64,000 nucleotides of DNA from Schumannella sp. 10F1B-5-1 (GCF_006517535.1 NZ_VHQH01000039.1:430798-494797); one strand, 5' to 3'; shown: positions 31,519-42,154, numbered from the stretch's first letter. Program-made: numbers and translations. The notes: generated from the letters alone by a model not told the origin.

Positions 31519-32604
31519 TCACTCGTCGACCGTCACGGTCACCGTGTCGCCGTCGAAGGAGCCCGATCCGCGCAGCACGATGGTCGACTCCCGCTGCTGG
31601 GATGACGTCGCACCCGACCGGTCGGTGACGTCGTAGGTCGCGACGGCGACCCCCTCCACCCGCCACTCGAAGGCGCCGTCGGGCTGGATCGACACCTGCG
31701 CCGGCTGCCGCGACCCCAGGCTCCAGCTGACGGGCCCGGTGCGCGCGGGCAGACCGGGCATCAGGCAGTCGCCCCGGTTCGGCCAGGGGTCGCTCGTGTG
31801 CAGGCAGGCCGCGATGCGCGCGTCGGCCACCGGGTCGATCTGGGCCGCGAGATCGTCGGTCGCCTGCGCCTGCAGCAGCAGACTGCGATCGCCGAGCGTG
31901 TCGGACATGTACGTCCAGACCGGCCCCGCCGTCTGCCAGCGATCGCCCGCCCAGCTCGCCTCGTAGCGGCCGGGCATGACCGCGAACGACCGCGGTGCGC
32001 CGTTCTCCAGATCGACGTCGACGCCGTTGACCTGCACGGGAGCTCCCGGCAGCTCGTGGATGTCGAAGCCGATCGCCGTCGAGACGGAGATCTGGCCCCG
32101 CAGCGGCTCGGTGACCTGCCAGCTGTCGAGCAGCACGCGGGGCTTGTCGAAGCGCGGAGACCGCAGACGGACCTCCGTGTGCACGGTCTCGCCGCCCAGC
32201 GCGTAGGCGACCTTCACGGTCGCCTCGTCCCACTCACGGCCCACGTGCTGGCTGACGGCGCCGATGCGGATGTCGCGGATGCGCGACCCGGCGGGCAGCG
32301 CGGCATCGACGAGCAGCGGGTCGGCGTCGGTCTCGTCGGCGTCGTCGGCGGCGTCGGACTCCCCGGCGTCGTCGCGCTCCTCCATCGCGATCGCCGCGCG
32401 CACCTGCCCGTGCGCGATCGCGTCGAGGTAGTCCCGCACCCGCTGCTCGGGCGAGAACCACTGCGCATTGACGACGGCGACCGCAGCGACTCCGGCGATC
32501 AGCGCGAGCACCACGAGCGACGCCGTGACGGTCATCCACGGCCGGATATAGAGCACGCGCCGACCGTGCTCGTCGAAGCGCGGCTCGTCGCGCAGGTCGG
32601 CCAT
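31519..32604 (-). CDS. single-pass membrane protein, tandem paralogue 3 of 3
   Basis: A 361-residue protein of unknown function. A short cytoplasmic N-terminus is followed by one membrane helix (residues about 22-45, VTASLVVLALIAGVAAVAVV) and a large extracytoplasmic part. Right after the helix comes WFSPEQRVRDYLDAIAHGQVRAA, resembling the start of an NTF2-like or DUF4878-type domain. An acidic insert (DDADETDAD) follows, then VNGVDVDL, PGRYEASW, a Cys pair (ACLHTSDPWPNRGDCLMPG), and a final SW-to-VATYDV segment. All of these correspond to positions in the next two genes upstream. The ATG at 32604 overlaps the preceding stop by 1 nt. It is the last of the three and ends 28 nt before the MoxR operon. 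Confidence 0.8.
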   Translation of the reverse strand: MADLRDEPRFDEHGRRVLYIRPWMTVTASLVVLALIAGVAAVAVVNAQWFSPEQRVRDYLDAIAHGQVRAAIAMEERDDAGESDAADDADETDADPLLVDAALPAGSRIRDIRIGAVSQHVGREWDEATVKVAYALGGETVHTEVRLRSPRFDKPRVLLDSWQVTEPLRGQISVSTAIGFDIHELPGAPVQVNGVDVDLENGAPRSFAVMPGRYEASWAGDRWQTAGPVWTYMSDTLGDRSLLLQAQATDDLAAQIDPVADARIAACLHTSDPWPNRGDCLMPGLPARTGPVSWSLGSRQPAQVSIQPDGAFEWRVEGVAVATYDVTDRSGATSSQQRESTIVLRGSGSFDGDTVTVTVDE

Positions 32605-33743
32605 CAGTCGGCCGTCACGGTCGGCTCGGCGCCGTCGAGCGCGACGGACCCGCTGACGACCGAGCGCACCCGGCGCGTGCTGGTCTCGGGCCCGGCGCCG
32701 TCGTCGCGGGTGTAGGTGGCGACGACCACGCCCTCGCCCGACCAGCTGAGCTCGTGCTCGTCGACGAGGCGGAAGTCGAGGCGCGGGTACGACTCGACCG
32801 ACCAGGTGACGGCGTCGACGCCGCGGATGCTCGTGCCGAAGGGGCACCCGGCGGGCATCGAGGCGGTCTGCGCGAGGCAGGCGTCGACCTCGCCGTCGGC
32901 CACCGGCTGCACCAGGGCGGCCAGATCGTGCGAGGCGCCGAGACTGAGGCTGATCGCCGCCTTGTCGTCGTCGGCGCCGACGGCGGTCGAAGCGCTCGCG
33001 GCGTAGAGCCAGCGCGAGTCGCGGTACTCGGCGTCGTAGCGGCCCGGCAGCACGGCGAACACGGCCTGCCCGCCGTCGACGTCGACATCCACGCCGTTGA
33101 CGGTCGCGGTGTCGACGGTGTCGATGCGCACGCTCAGCTCGCGGTCGAGGCCGCGCACGACGCGCCAGTCGTCGAAGACGCCCCACTGACGGCCGCGGGA
33201 CTCGAGCTCGATCTCGGTCTGCACCTCGGCGCCGCCCAGCTGGTACTCGACCTCGATGACGGCTCGGTCGACGCCGTCGCTCGTCGTGCGGCGCACGTCG
33301 CCGAGCTTCCAGTCCTGGAGGCGGCTCTCGGGATCCGCCAGCGCCGCGTCGACCAGCAGCGCGGACCCGCCGTCGGCGGTCGGCGGCGCCAGCTTCACGG
33401 CCTGCGCGACATCACCGCGGGCGACCAGGCGCAGGTACTGCTCGGCCGTGCCGGTCGGCGCGAACATGGCGCGGTTGACGGCGCCGATCGTGATGCTGCT
33501 CGCGATGATCAGCACGAGAAGCACGGCCGCCGAGATGGCGATGGCGCGCACCCGGCGCCCGCGACGCGAGAGCCCGGTCGGCGCCGCTGACGGGTTCGCG
33601 CCCGCGGCGACCGGCGGGACGTCGGCACGCGGCGCCTCGGAGAAGACGGCGCGACGCCCGTGGTCGGCCGGCAGCTCGTTCGCGCGGCGGTAGCCGAGAT
33701 CGAAGGGAGGCGGAGCAGGATCGCTCCTCGGAGGGGTGGTCAT
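32604..33743 (-). CDS. single-pass membrane protein, tandem paralogue 2 of 3
   Basis: A 379-residue paralogue of its two neighbours. The cytoplasmic N-terminus (about 60 residues) is Pro- and Arg-rich. One membrane helix follows at about residues 66-88 (IAISAAVLLVLIIASSITIG), then the extracytoplasmic region with FAPTGTAEQYLRLVARGDVAQA. Next come a beta-rich middle (VNGVDVDVDGGQAVFAVLPG, then RYDAEYRDSRWLYA), the Cys pair in ACLAQTASMPAGCPFG, and SWSVESYPRLDF followed by VVATYTRDD. No enzyme motif is visible. The domain plan suggests an exported sensor or envelope-assembly factor with the Cys pair possibly disulfide-bonded; this is inference only. Confidence 0.8.
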   Translation of the reverse strand: MTTPPRSDPAPPPFDLGYRRANELPADHGRRAVFSEAPRADVPPVAAGANPSAAPTGLSRRGRRVRAIAISAAVLLVLIIASSITIGAVNRAMFAPTGTAEQYLRLVARGDVAQAVKLAPPTADGGSALLVDAALADPESRLQDWKLGDVRRTTSDGVDRAVIEVEYQLGGAEVQTEIELESRGRQWGVFDDWRVVRGLDRELSVRIDTVDTATVNGVDVDVDGGQAVFAVLPGRYDAEYRDSRWLYAASASTAVGADDDKAAISLSLGASHDLAALVQPVADGEVDACLAQTASMPAGCPFGTSIRGVDAVTWSVESYPRLDFRLVDEHELSWSGEGVVVATYTRDDGAGPETSTRRVRSVVSGSVALDGAEPTVTAD

Positions 33744-33798
33744 CTCGGCTCCGCCTCGCTCGATGCGCCGGGTCGTCGTCGCGACCGTGTTCCGCGGG

Positions 33799-34995
33799 TC
33801 AGGAGTAGGTGATCTTGACCTTGCCGCCGGAGATCGTCACGTCGCCGTAGAGGTAGAACGTGTCGGTGTCGACCTGGGTCTCGTACGCCGAGCTCGAGCT
33901 GTAGCGCTGCTGGTACGTCGCCGTCGCCGATCCGTTCTCACCCGAGAAGCGGATGCTGCTGCCCGAGTCGATCGTCAGGTCGGGGTAGCTGTCGATCTTC
34001 CAGCTGAGGCCCTGCACGTCGCCGTAGGCGTAGGTGCGGAAGGGGCATCCGCTCGGACGCGTGTCGGTGCTGGCCGCGCACTCGTCGAGGTAGGCCTTGA
34101 CCTGCGACTCGACCTCCTTCTCGAGCGCCTGCGTCGGCTTGACCTCGAGGTCGGCCGACGAGTACGAGGCGGCGCTGCCGCCGACGACGAGCTTGGCCTT
34201 GTCGGCAGCGAGCCACTTGCTGGTGTCGGGGATCGACACGTCGTAGACACCCGGGTAGGCGACCATGCGCACGACGCCGTAGTCCTTCTGCGGCAGATCG
34301 ACCTCGACGCCGTTGACCGACACGGCGTCGGCCCCGCGGGCGCTGACCGTGATGGTGCCGGCGAGCGAGTCGGCGATGACCCACTTGTCGAAGAAGACGG
34401 CCTGCTTGCCGTCGCGCTCGAGGCGCAGGTAGTCGTTGTTGGTGCGGCCGTCGAGCTTGTAGCTGATCGTGGCGTAGCCGCCGCTCGAGATGCGCGAGAC
34501 CTTCACGTCGGAGATGCGGTTCTCGGCCGACTTCAGCACCTCGCTGTTCACGAGCGAGGTATCGGGGCTGCCGGTGCCGTCGGGCTCGATCATCTTGTCG
34601 GCCTTCTCGAGGTCGCCCGACGCGATCGCGTTGAGGTACTCCATCGCCACGGCCTTGGGCGAGAACGCGACGTCGCGGATCGTGTTGACGGCGAAGACGC
34701 CGACCACGAGGGCGGCCAGAACGATGCCGCCGATCACGATGCCGCGGGCGAGACCGGTCATGCCCGGCGTCGCGTTCGGGTAGCCGGGGTGACGGCCGTC
34801 GGGGCCCGGCGTCGCCGTGGGGGCGACGGGGGTGCCGCCGCCGTAGGCCGCGCCGTACGGGGCGCCGGCGGGCGCGCCCTGCGGCGGGGTCGGCTGCTGC
34901 TGCGGAGCGCCCTGCGGCGACCCGTATCCGAAGCCGCCGTTCGGCTGCTGACCGTGCTGCTGCGGATACGCGTTCGGATCGTTCGGGGTGGACAT
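33799..34995 (-). CDS. single-pass membrane protein, tandem paralogue 1 of 3
   Basis: A 398-residue protein, first of the three in transcription order. The cytoplasmic N-terminus (about 78 residues) is Pro/Gln/Gly-rich (PQQQPTPPQGAPAGAPYG). A single helix spans about residues 80-104 (ARGIVIGGIVLAALVVGVFA). The outside part has FSPKAVAMEYLNAIASGDLEKA, VNGVEVDLPQKDYGVVRM, YPGVYDVSIP, the Cys pair in CAASTDTRPSGCPFRTY, LSWKIDSYPDLTI and ATYQQRYS. The ATG at 34995 follows GGAGCAGAG. A TAGGGT hexamer about 37 nt upstream gives a plausible short leader. Of the three it is the least Arg/Glu-rich outside and the most Ser/Thr/Tyr-rich. Confidence 0.82.
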   Translation of the reverse strand: MSTPNDPNAYPQQHGQQPNGGFGYGSPQGAPQQQPTPPQGAPAGAPYGAAYGGGTPVAPTATPGPDGRHPGYPNATPGMTGLARGIVIGGIVLAALVVGVFAVNTIRDVAFSPKAVAMEYLNAIASGDLEKADKMIEPDGTGSPDTSLVNSEVLKSAENRISDVKVSRISSGGYATISYKLDGRTNNDYLRLERDGKQAVFFDKWVIADSLAGTITVSARGADAVSVNGVEVDLPQKDYGVVRMVAYPGVYDVSIPDTSKWLAADKAKLVVGGSAASYSSADLEVKPTQALEKEVESQVKAYLDECAASTDTRPSGCPFRTYAYGDVQGLSWKIDSYPDLTIDSGSSIRFSGENGSATATYQQRYSSSSAYETQVDTDTFYLYGDVTISGGKVKITYS

Positions 34996-35031
34996 GCGCT
35001 CTGCTCCGTGTCTCGTCGTGAAGTCCGAATC

Positions 35032-35037
35032 ACCCTA
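35032..35037 (-). promoter_or_regulatory. candidate -10 hexamer for the membrane-paralogue cluster
   Basis: TAGGGT on minus (context GGTTAGGGTGA) would start transcription near 35025 and give a leader of about 30 nt containing the GGAG ribosome site. No clear -35 is present. Confidence 0.35.
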
Positions 35038-35170
35038 ACCGAGAAGTCGAGGGGTCTTCGACGCCCGTCGGGGATGACACCATGGTGCTCCCCCGTCCGC
35101 TCCGACGCGATGGAGAGCACTCCCCATCAGCGCGGGACCCCGCCGGAGGCGACTCCGCAGCACGGCGGGA

Positions 35171-37237
<2,067 letters not shown>

Positions 37238-37243
37238 GGCTCC

Positions 37244-37265
37244 AGCCTAGGGACGACCACCGACA
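37244..37265 (-). promoter_or_regulatory. PafBC-type DNA-damage promoter of uvrB
   Basis: On minus: TGTCGGTG, 8 nt (GTCGTCCC), TAGGCT, ending 7 nt before the ATG. It shares 13 contiguous bases (TGTCGGTGGTCGT) with the uvrA element 12 kb away. The match to the mycobacterial RecA-independent consensus and the identical placement on two repair genes make this the best-supported regulatory call in the window. Confidence 0.82.
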
Positions 37266-37397
37266 CGCGCTGGGGTGCCGGGAGCGCCCGGACGTTGCCT
37301 GAGCGCCGGACGGGTGGACATAGCCTGAACATAGGGTGGACGAGTAGCGTTCCCGGGTGATCCTGCGCCCCCGAAACCCGCGATCCGAGGTCATCCG

Positions 37398-38699
37398 ATG
37401 AGCGTCACCGCGCCCTCCCCCGTGCGTCCCACCCCGCTTCTGCACCGTCGACGCACCCGGGTGGTGGTGCTGCTGTGCGTCATGTACTTCATCGCGTACT
37501 TCGACCGCACCAACATCTCGACCGCGGCGACGCACATCATGGACGAGTTCAGCCTCGACAAGGCCCAGTTCGGCCTGCTCGCCTCGGTGTTCTCAGCCTT
37601 CTACGTCTCGCTGCAGATCCTCGGCGGCTGGGTCGGCGAGAAGATGGGCCCGCGCCTCGGCCTGCTCGTGCTCGGTCTGCTCTGGGGCGTCTCGACGCTC
37701 TTCACCGGCATGGCGGTCGGCCTCGTGACGCTGCTGCTGGCGCGCGGCCTGCTCGGCCTCAGCGAGTCGGCCACGTTCCCGACGGCGACCCAGGCCATGA
37801 GCCGCTGGGTGCCGCAGGACCGCAACGGCTTCGTGCAGGGCATCGTGCACTCCGCATCCCGTCTCGGCACCGCCGCCGCGCCCTTCGTCGTCGCGTGGCT
37901 CATCGGCCTGGTCGACTGGCGCTTCTCGTTCATCGCCGCCGGCGTCGTCAGCATGGGCTGGGCGGTCGTCTGGTACATGCTCTTCCGCGATCGCCCCCGC
38001 GACATGAAGGGCATCAGCCGTCAGGAGCTGTCGGAGATCCCCGACATCCCCAAGGCCGCCGACCGCCCGCCGGTGCCGTGGAAGCGCCTGATCCGCTCGA
38101 TCCTGCCGGTCACGATCGTCGACTTCGGCTACGGCTGGGTAGCCTGGGTGTTCTTCACCTGGATCCCGACCCTGCTCACCGAGACCTACGACCAGGCGCT
38201 CACCGGCACCGGCATCCTGGCCTCGGTCATCCTGGCGGGCGGCGTGATCGGCGACACGCTCGGCGGCGTCTGGAGCGACCGCATCTACGTGCGCACCGGC
38301 GACGCGCTGCGCGCCCGCAAGACGCTGCTGCTGATCGGCTTCATCGGCTGCGTCGTCTGCCTGCTGCCGGTCGTCTTCACCCCGCCGCTGTGGGTCGCCG
38401 TCGTGTCGCTCGCGCTGTCGTTCTTCTTCCTCGAGCTGACCAACGCGCAGCTGTGGTCGATCCCGATGGATGTCGCGCCCACCTGGTCGGGAACGGCCAG
38501 CGGCATGATGAACACCGGCTTCGGCATCGCCGGCATCGTCTCGCCCCCGATCATCGGCGCGCTGGCCGACTCGACCGGCAGCTTCGGCTTCCCGTTCGGG
38601 CTGTCGATCGGCATCCTCGTCGCCGCGACCGTGCTGGCCGCGGTCATGCGCCCGAAGCGCGTCGACCCGATCGCTCCGGCCGAGGAGCGCGTGGCCTGA
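37398..38699 (+). CDS. MFS transporter, anion:cation symporter-like
   Basis: A 433-residue major facilitator with about twelve membrane helices. The N-terminal VVLLCVMYFIAYFDRTNIST, in which the first helix ends in DRTN, is typical of the ACS family (hexuronate, galactonate, phthalate carriers). The loop 2-3 signature is LGGWVGEKMGPRLGLLVLG, and a second loop GDTLGGVWSDRIYVRTGDAL mirrors it. The likely substrate is an organic acid anion. No catabolic gene is nearby to identify it. The ATG at 37398 follows a GAGG site. The gene is divergent from uvrB and convergent with the acyltransferase, whose stop is only 4 nt away. Confidence 0.85.
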   Translation: MSVTAPSPVRPTPLLHRRRTRVVVLLCVMYFIAYFDRTNISTAATHIMDEFSLDKAQFGLLASVFSAFYVSLQILGGWVGEKMGPRLGLLVLGLLWGVSTLFTGMAVGLVTLLLARGLLGLSESATFPTATQAMSRWVPQDRNGFVQGIVHSASRLGTAAAPFVVAWLIGLVDWRFSFIAAGVVSMGWAVVWYMLFRDRPRDMKGISRQELSEIPDIPKAADRPPVPWKRLIRSILPVTIVDFGYGWVAWVFFTWIPTLLTETYDQALTGTGILASVILAGGVIGDTLGGVWSDRIYVRTGDALRARKTLLLIGFIGCVVCLLPVVFTPPLWVAVVSLALSFFFLELTNAQLWSIPMDVAPTWSGTASGMMNTGFGIAGIVSPPIIGALADSTGSFGFPFGLSIGILVAATVLAAVMRPKRVDPIAPAEERVA

Positions 38700-38703
38700 G
38701 CGG

Positions 38704-39822
38704 TCAGCCGCCGACGCGGCGGCGCTGGTAGCGGCGCCCCGTCAGCGGCAGGCTGGCCGGGGTGCGCCGCGCGATCTCGGCGAACACGATCGAGCCCGCG
38801 ATCACGGTCACGTAGACCAGCAGGGTCAGCCACGGACTCGGCACGACCGAGGCGAGCCAGCCCGCGCCGGCCCAGCCGAGCACCCAGATGAGCAGCGGGT
38901 GGATCAGGAAGATCGCGAAGGAGCGGTCGGATGCCTGGTCGACGGCGCGCGCCGTGAAGCTCGCCGGGTCGCGGCGATCGGCCCACCAGGTGCCGAGGGC
39001 GAGGAAGCCGAGGCCGATCGCGGCCGACCAGACCATCATGATCGGCTGCAGCGGCGTGCCGGCGCGGTAGAGCGAGAGCCCCTGCAGGTGCGCGATCCAC
39101 CACCAGGTCAGCAGCACGAGCGCGCCGACCGCGGTGATCACGGCGATCAGCCGCCGGTTGCCGCGCACCCAGCCCAGGAACGCATCCTTGTGCCAGGCGC
39201 AGACCGCCCCGGCCAGGATGAAGAACAGGTAGCTGAAGAAGAAGATCTTCGAGTTCGACGATACGAAGCCGAGCGAGCCCGGCAGGTACATGTAGACCGC
39301 CGTGATCGCGAGCTGGAACACCGCCGCGACGCTCAGCAGCAGCGCATGCCGGCCGGCCGTCTTGCGCACGAGCCACATGATCAGCGGGTGCAGCAGGTAC
39401 ACCTGCATCGTCACGAGCAGGAAGTACAGGTGGTACCAGCCGGTGCCGGTCACGACGCGGTAGAGGAAGCCGCCGATGTCGTTCCACTCGAGGTCGTCGC
39501 GCTGGATGTTGGAGGCGAGGAAGTAGATCGCCGTCCAGGTCAGATACGGGATGCCGACCAGCAGGAAGCGCTTCGGCCAGAACTTCTTCAGCGGCGTCGG
39601 CTTGGCCAGGTAGCTCAGCGCGAGCACGAAGCTCGTCAGCCAGAAGAACACCTCGCGGGTGAAGTGCAGCAGGGCGAGCAGGCCGTAGAGCCCGACGTCC
39701 TCCGAGCGGGCCGTATGGCTCGTCGTGTGCACGCCGATGACGCAGGCGAAGGTCAGGATGCGCAGCACATCCACCTCGTAGAGGTGACGTGCCTTCGTGA
39801 CGACGGTGGCGGCGGCGCTCAT
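38704..39822 (-). CDS. membrane acyltransferase, AT3 (acyltransferase_3) family
   Basis: A 372-residue integral membrane protein with about ten hydrophobic segments and the AT3 pattern. The N-terminal VDVLRILTFACVIGVHTTSHT has the Arg and His positions of the family's R/H motif, and the C-terminal SDRSFAIFLIHPLLIWVLGW is also family-typical. Such enzymes O-acetylate or acylate cell-surface glycans, lipids or antibiotics using cytosolic acyl donors. The ATG at 39822 overlaps the stop of the adenylate-forming gene by 4 nt. An enzyme making the acyl donor and one transferring it across the membrane would be a sensible pair, but neither substrate is known. Confidence 0.85.
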   Translation of the reverse strand: MSAAATVVTKARHLYEVDVLRILTFACVIGVHTTSHTARSEDVGLYGLLALLHFTREVFFWLTSFVLALSYLAKPTPLKKFWPKRFLLVGIPYLTWTAIYFLASNIQRDDLEWNDIGGFLYRVVTGTGWYHLYFLLVTMQVYLLHPLIMWLVRKTAGRHALLLSVAAVFQLAITAVYMYLPGSLGFVSSNSKIFFFSYLFFILAGAVCAWHKDAFLGWVRGNRRLIAVITAVGALVLLTWWWIAHLQGLSLYRAGTPLQPIMMVWSAAIGLGFLALGTWWADRRDPASFTARAVDQASDRSFAIFLIHPLLIWVLGWAGAGWLASVVPSPWLTLLVYVTVIAGSIVFAEIARRTPASLPLTGRRYQRRRVGG

Positions 39823-41459
39823 CCGGCGGCTCCGGCCGGCGCCGAGGGCGCGGTCGGGCCGGTGGGACCGGAGGGGGCGGCCGGGCCGCTCGGGGCGTCG
39901 AGCTCGCGCACGCGGCTGCGCTGCACCTTGCCGGCGGCGGCGCGCGGCAGGTCGGCGACGACCGCGATCTCGACGGGGCGACGGAAGCGCGCGAGCCCCC
40001 GATCGGCGGCCGCGGTGAGCGAGGCGACCAGCTCGGCGTCGGCGGACTCGGAGCGCTCGACGCCCGGCGCCGGGATCACGTAGGCGACCGGCACGGCCCC
40101 CAGCACCTCATCGGGGCGGCCGATCACGACCGCCTCCTGCACGCGCTCGTCCTGCAGCAGCACTTCCTCCACCTCTCCGGGATAGACCTTCTCGCCGCCG
40201 CGGTTGATCACGTCGTCGTCGCGGCCGACCAGGCTGACCCGGCCGTCGGCATCCACCGCGCCGAGGTCGCCCGTGCGCAGCCAGCCGTCGGCGTCGAAGC
40301 GGTCGGCCGCCGCGCCGAACAGATAGCCATCGATCACGCCGGGTCCGCGGATCCAGAGCGCGCCGACCTCGCCCGCGGCCAGCGCCGCACCGTCGTCGCC
40401 GCGCGCGACGACCTCGCTCCCCCGCGGCAGGCCGACGCCCTCCGCGCTCGCCGCCGGGGTCGGGTCGGTCGCCGTGATCTGGCTGGCGCCCTCGGTCATT
40501 CCCCAGCTGAGCACGAGCGGGATCGGGTCGAGCTGCTCGCGGATGCGGTCGGGCAGGGGCGACGACGCGCAGCGGATGAGGCGCAGGGTCGCGGGCGGCG
40601 CGAGCGGACCCGAGCGGGCGAGCACGGCGAGGATGGCCGGGACGGCGTTGAGCCAGGTCACGCGCCGTTCGGCGAGCAGCTCCCAGAAGCCGGTGCGCCG
40701 GAAGCGGCGGTCGAGCACGAGCGTCGAGCCCGCCGTCAGCGTCGCGAGCAGCGCGACGACCTCGGCGTTGACGTGGTGCAGTGGCAGCGAGTTGAAGCCG
40801 CGATCGCCGGGCTCGAGGCGCAGGTCGTCGACGACCTGACGCGCGACGAACAGCAGCTGCGGCTCGGGCAGCTCGACGCCCTTCGGCGTCCCCGTGCTGC
40901 CGGAGGTGAAGAGCACGGCCGAGCCGGTCTCGCGGGGCTCGGCGGGGTCGACCGGCACGGTCGCGGCTGAACCGGCGTCGGCGGGGAACTCGACGACATC
41001 GGGGCGGAGACCGCCGCTCTCCGCATCGGCGGGGCGGATGCGCGCCACGCCGGCGACCGCGCGGTCGTCGTCGCCGTCGCTCACGAGCACGCCGGCGCCG
41101 CGGATGAGTCCGGCCAGACGCGCGGGCTCGCCCGCCGCGGCGGAGGGGTCGACGGGCAGCGACCGGAGTCCGTGGGCGATCGCCGCCAGGTGCACGACCG
41201 CGAAGGCGAGGGGATCGGCCAGGTCGACGAGCACGGCGGCCGAGGGGCGCAGCGCGAGCTCGCCGAACCGCTCGCGCCAGGCGGTGGTCAGCTCACGCAG
41301 CTCGGCGAAGGTCAGGGCTCGGTCGCTGCGGGCGTCTTCGAGGTAGACCGCGTCGGGGCTCTGCGCGGCGCGCTGCGCGAGCAGCGCATCCAGGGTCCCG
41401 GTCGACGCGGCGACCGGATCGTCGGCGCTGCCGCCATCGGGAGTTCGGGCGTCGTTCAC
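39819..41459 (-). CDS. acyl-CoA synthetase-like adenylate-forming enzyme
   Basis: A 546-residue class I adenylate-forming enzyme with all core motifs. These are VLFTSGSTGTPKGVELPE (P-loop), LSWGMTEGASQITAT, DGWLRTGDLGAVDADG, LVGRDDDVINRGGEKVYPGE (hinge), and the catalytic lysine at about residue 511 in PRAAAGKVQRSRV. It should activate a carboxylic acid as adenylate, then CoA thioester. The last 25 or so residues are a Pro/Ala/Gly/Ser tail (APSGPTGPTAPSAPAGAAG) unrelated to the fold. The GTG at 41459 overlaps the coaE stop by 4 nt, and its stop overlaps the acyltransferase, so coaE, synthetase and transferase are translated together. Confidence 0.88.
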   Translation of the reverse strand: MNDARTPDGGSADDPVAASTGTLDALLAQRAAQSPDAVYLEDARSDRALTFAELRELTTAWRERFGELALRPSAAVLVDLADPLAFAVVHLAAIAHGLRSLPVDPSAAAGEPARLAGLIRGAGVLVSDGDDDRAVAGVARIRPADAESGGLRPDVVEFPADAGSAATVPVDPAEPRETGSAVLFTSGSTGTPKGVELPEPQLLFVARQVVDDLRLEPGDRGFNSLPLHHVNAEVVALLATLTAGSTLVLDRRFRRTGFWELLAERRVTWLNAVPAILAVLARSGPLAPPATLRLIRCASSPLPDRIREQLDPIPLVLSWGMTEGASQITATDPTPAASAEGVGLPRGSEVVARGDDGAALAAGEVGALWIRGPGVIDGYLFGAAADRFDADGWLRTGDLGAVDADGRVSLVGRDDDVINRGGEKVYPGEVEEVLLQDERVQEAVVIGRPDEVLGAVPVAYVIPAPGVERSESADAELVASLTAAADRGLARFRRPVEIAVVADLPRAAAGKVQRSRVRELDAPSGPAAPSGPTGPTAPSAPAGAAG

Positions 41460-42142
41460 CGCTCCACGCTACCGGCGTCGGACTGAGCGGCCGATGCGCC
41501 GGGTGTGTGCGGGCTGTGAGCGGCGTGTGCTGAGGGCGACGCGAGCGCCGTGTGCTGCGTCCACCAGGCGTCGACCTGGGCGAGCGTGCTCTCGAGGGTT
41601 CCGCTGGAGTCGATGATCCGCGTGGCGACCGCGGCGCGCTGCGCGTCGCTCGCCTGCGCGGCGATGCGGCGCTCGGCCTCCGCGCGTTCCATGCCGCGCA
41701 GCTCGACCATGCGCCGGATGCGCTCCTCGGCCGGCGCCTGCACGACCAGCACCTCGTCGAAGCCGTGATCGCTCCCCCGCGACTCGACCAGCAGCGGCAC
41801 GTCGTTGACGACCACCGCCTGTGAGTCGCGGGCGAGAGCGGCATCCCGCAACGCGCGCGTGCGCTCCCGGATCGCCGGATGCAGGATGCCCTCGAGCACC
41901 CCGCGCTTCTCGGGGTCGCGGAAGACGATCGCGCCGAGCGCGGGCCGGTTCAGCGCGCCCTCCGCGTCGAGCACCTCGGGGCCGAAGGCCTCCGCCACGG
42001 CCGCGAGCCCCGGCGTGCCGGGCTCCACGACCTCGCGCGCGACCACGTCCGCGTCGATCACGACCGCGCCGTGCTCGGCCAGACGTGCGGCGACCGCCGA
42101 CTTGCCCGCCGCGATGCCTCCGGTCAGTCCGATCCAGCTCAC
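41456..42142 (-). CDS. coaE: dephospho-CoA kinase
   Basis: A 228-residue P-loop kinase performing the last step of CoA biosynthesis. The P-loop TGGIAAGKS is at residues 7-15, followed by DADVVAREVVEPGTPG, HPAIRERTRALR and VVVNDVPLLVES, all typical. The C-terminal tail (SAHAAHSPHTPGAS) is low-complexity and extends beyond the normal fold. The start is a GTG at 42142 without Shine-Dalgarno; TAGGCT ends exactly 7 nt upstream, indicating a leaderless mRNA. It heads a three-gene coupled operon with a CoA-ligase-like enzyme and a membrane acyltransferase, and lies downstream of rpsA behind a terminator. Confidence 0.95.
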   Translation of the reverse strand: MSWIGLTGGIAAGKSAVAARLAEHGAVVIDADVVAREVVEPGTPGLAAVAEAFGPEVLDAEGALNRPALGAIVFRDPEKRGVLEGILHPAIRERTRALRDAALARDSQAVVVNDVPLLVESRGSDHGFDEVLVVQAPAEERIRRMVELRGMERAEAERRIAAQASDAQRAAVATRIIDSSGTLESTLAQVDAWWTQHTALASPSAHAAHSPHTPGASAAQSDAGSVER

Positions 42143-42148
42143 CGATCC

Positions 42149-42154
42149 AGCCTA
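42149..42154 (-). promoter_or_regulatory. leaderless -10 hexamer of coaE
   Basis: TAGGCT on minus ends 7 nt before the coaE GTG, so the predicted start site is the first base of the start codon. There is no TGTCRGTG element upstream and no good -35. Confidence 0.5.
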
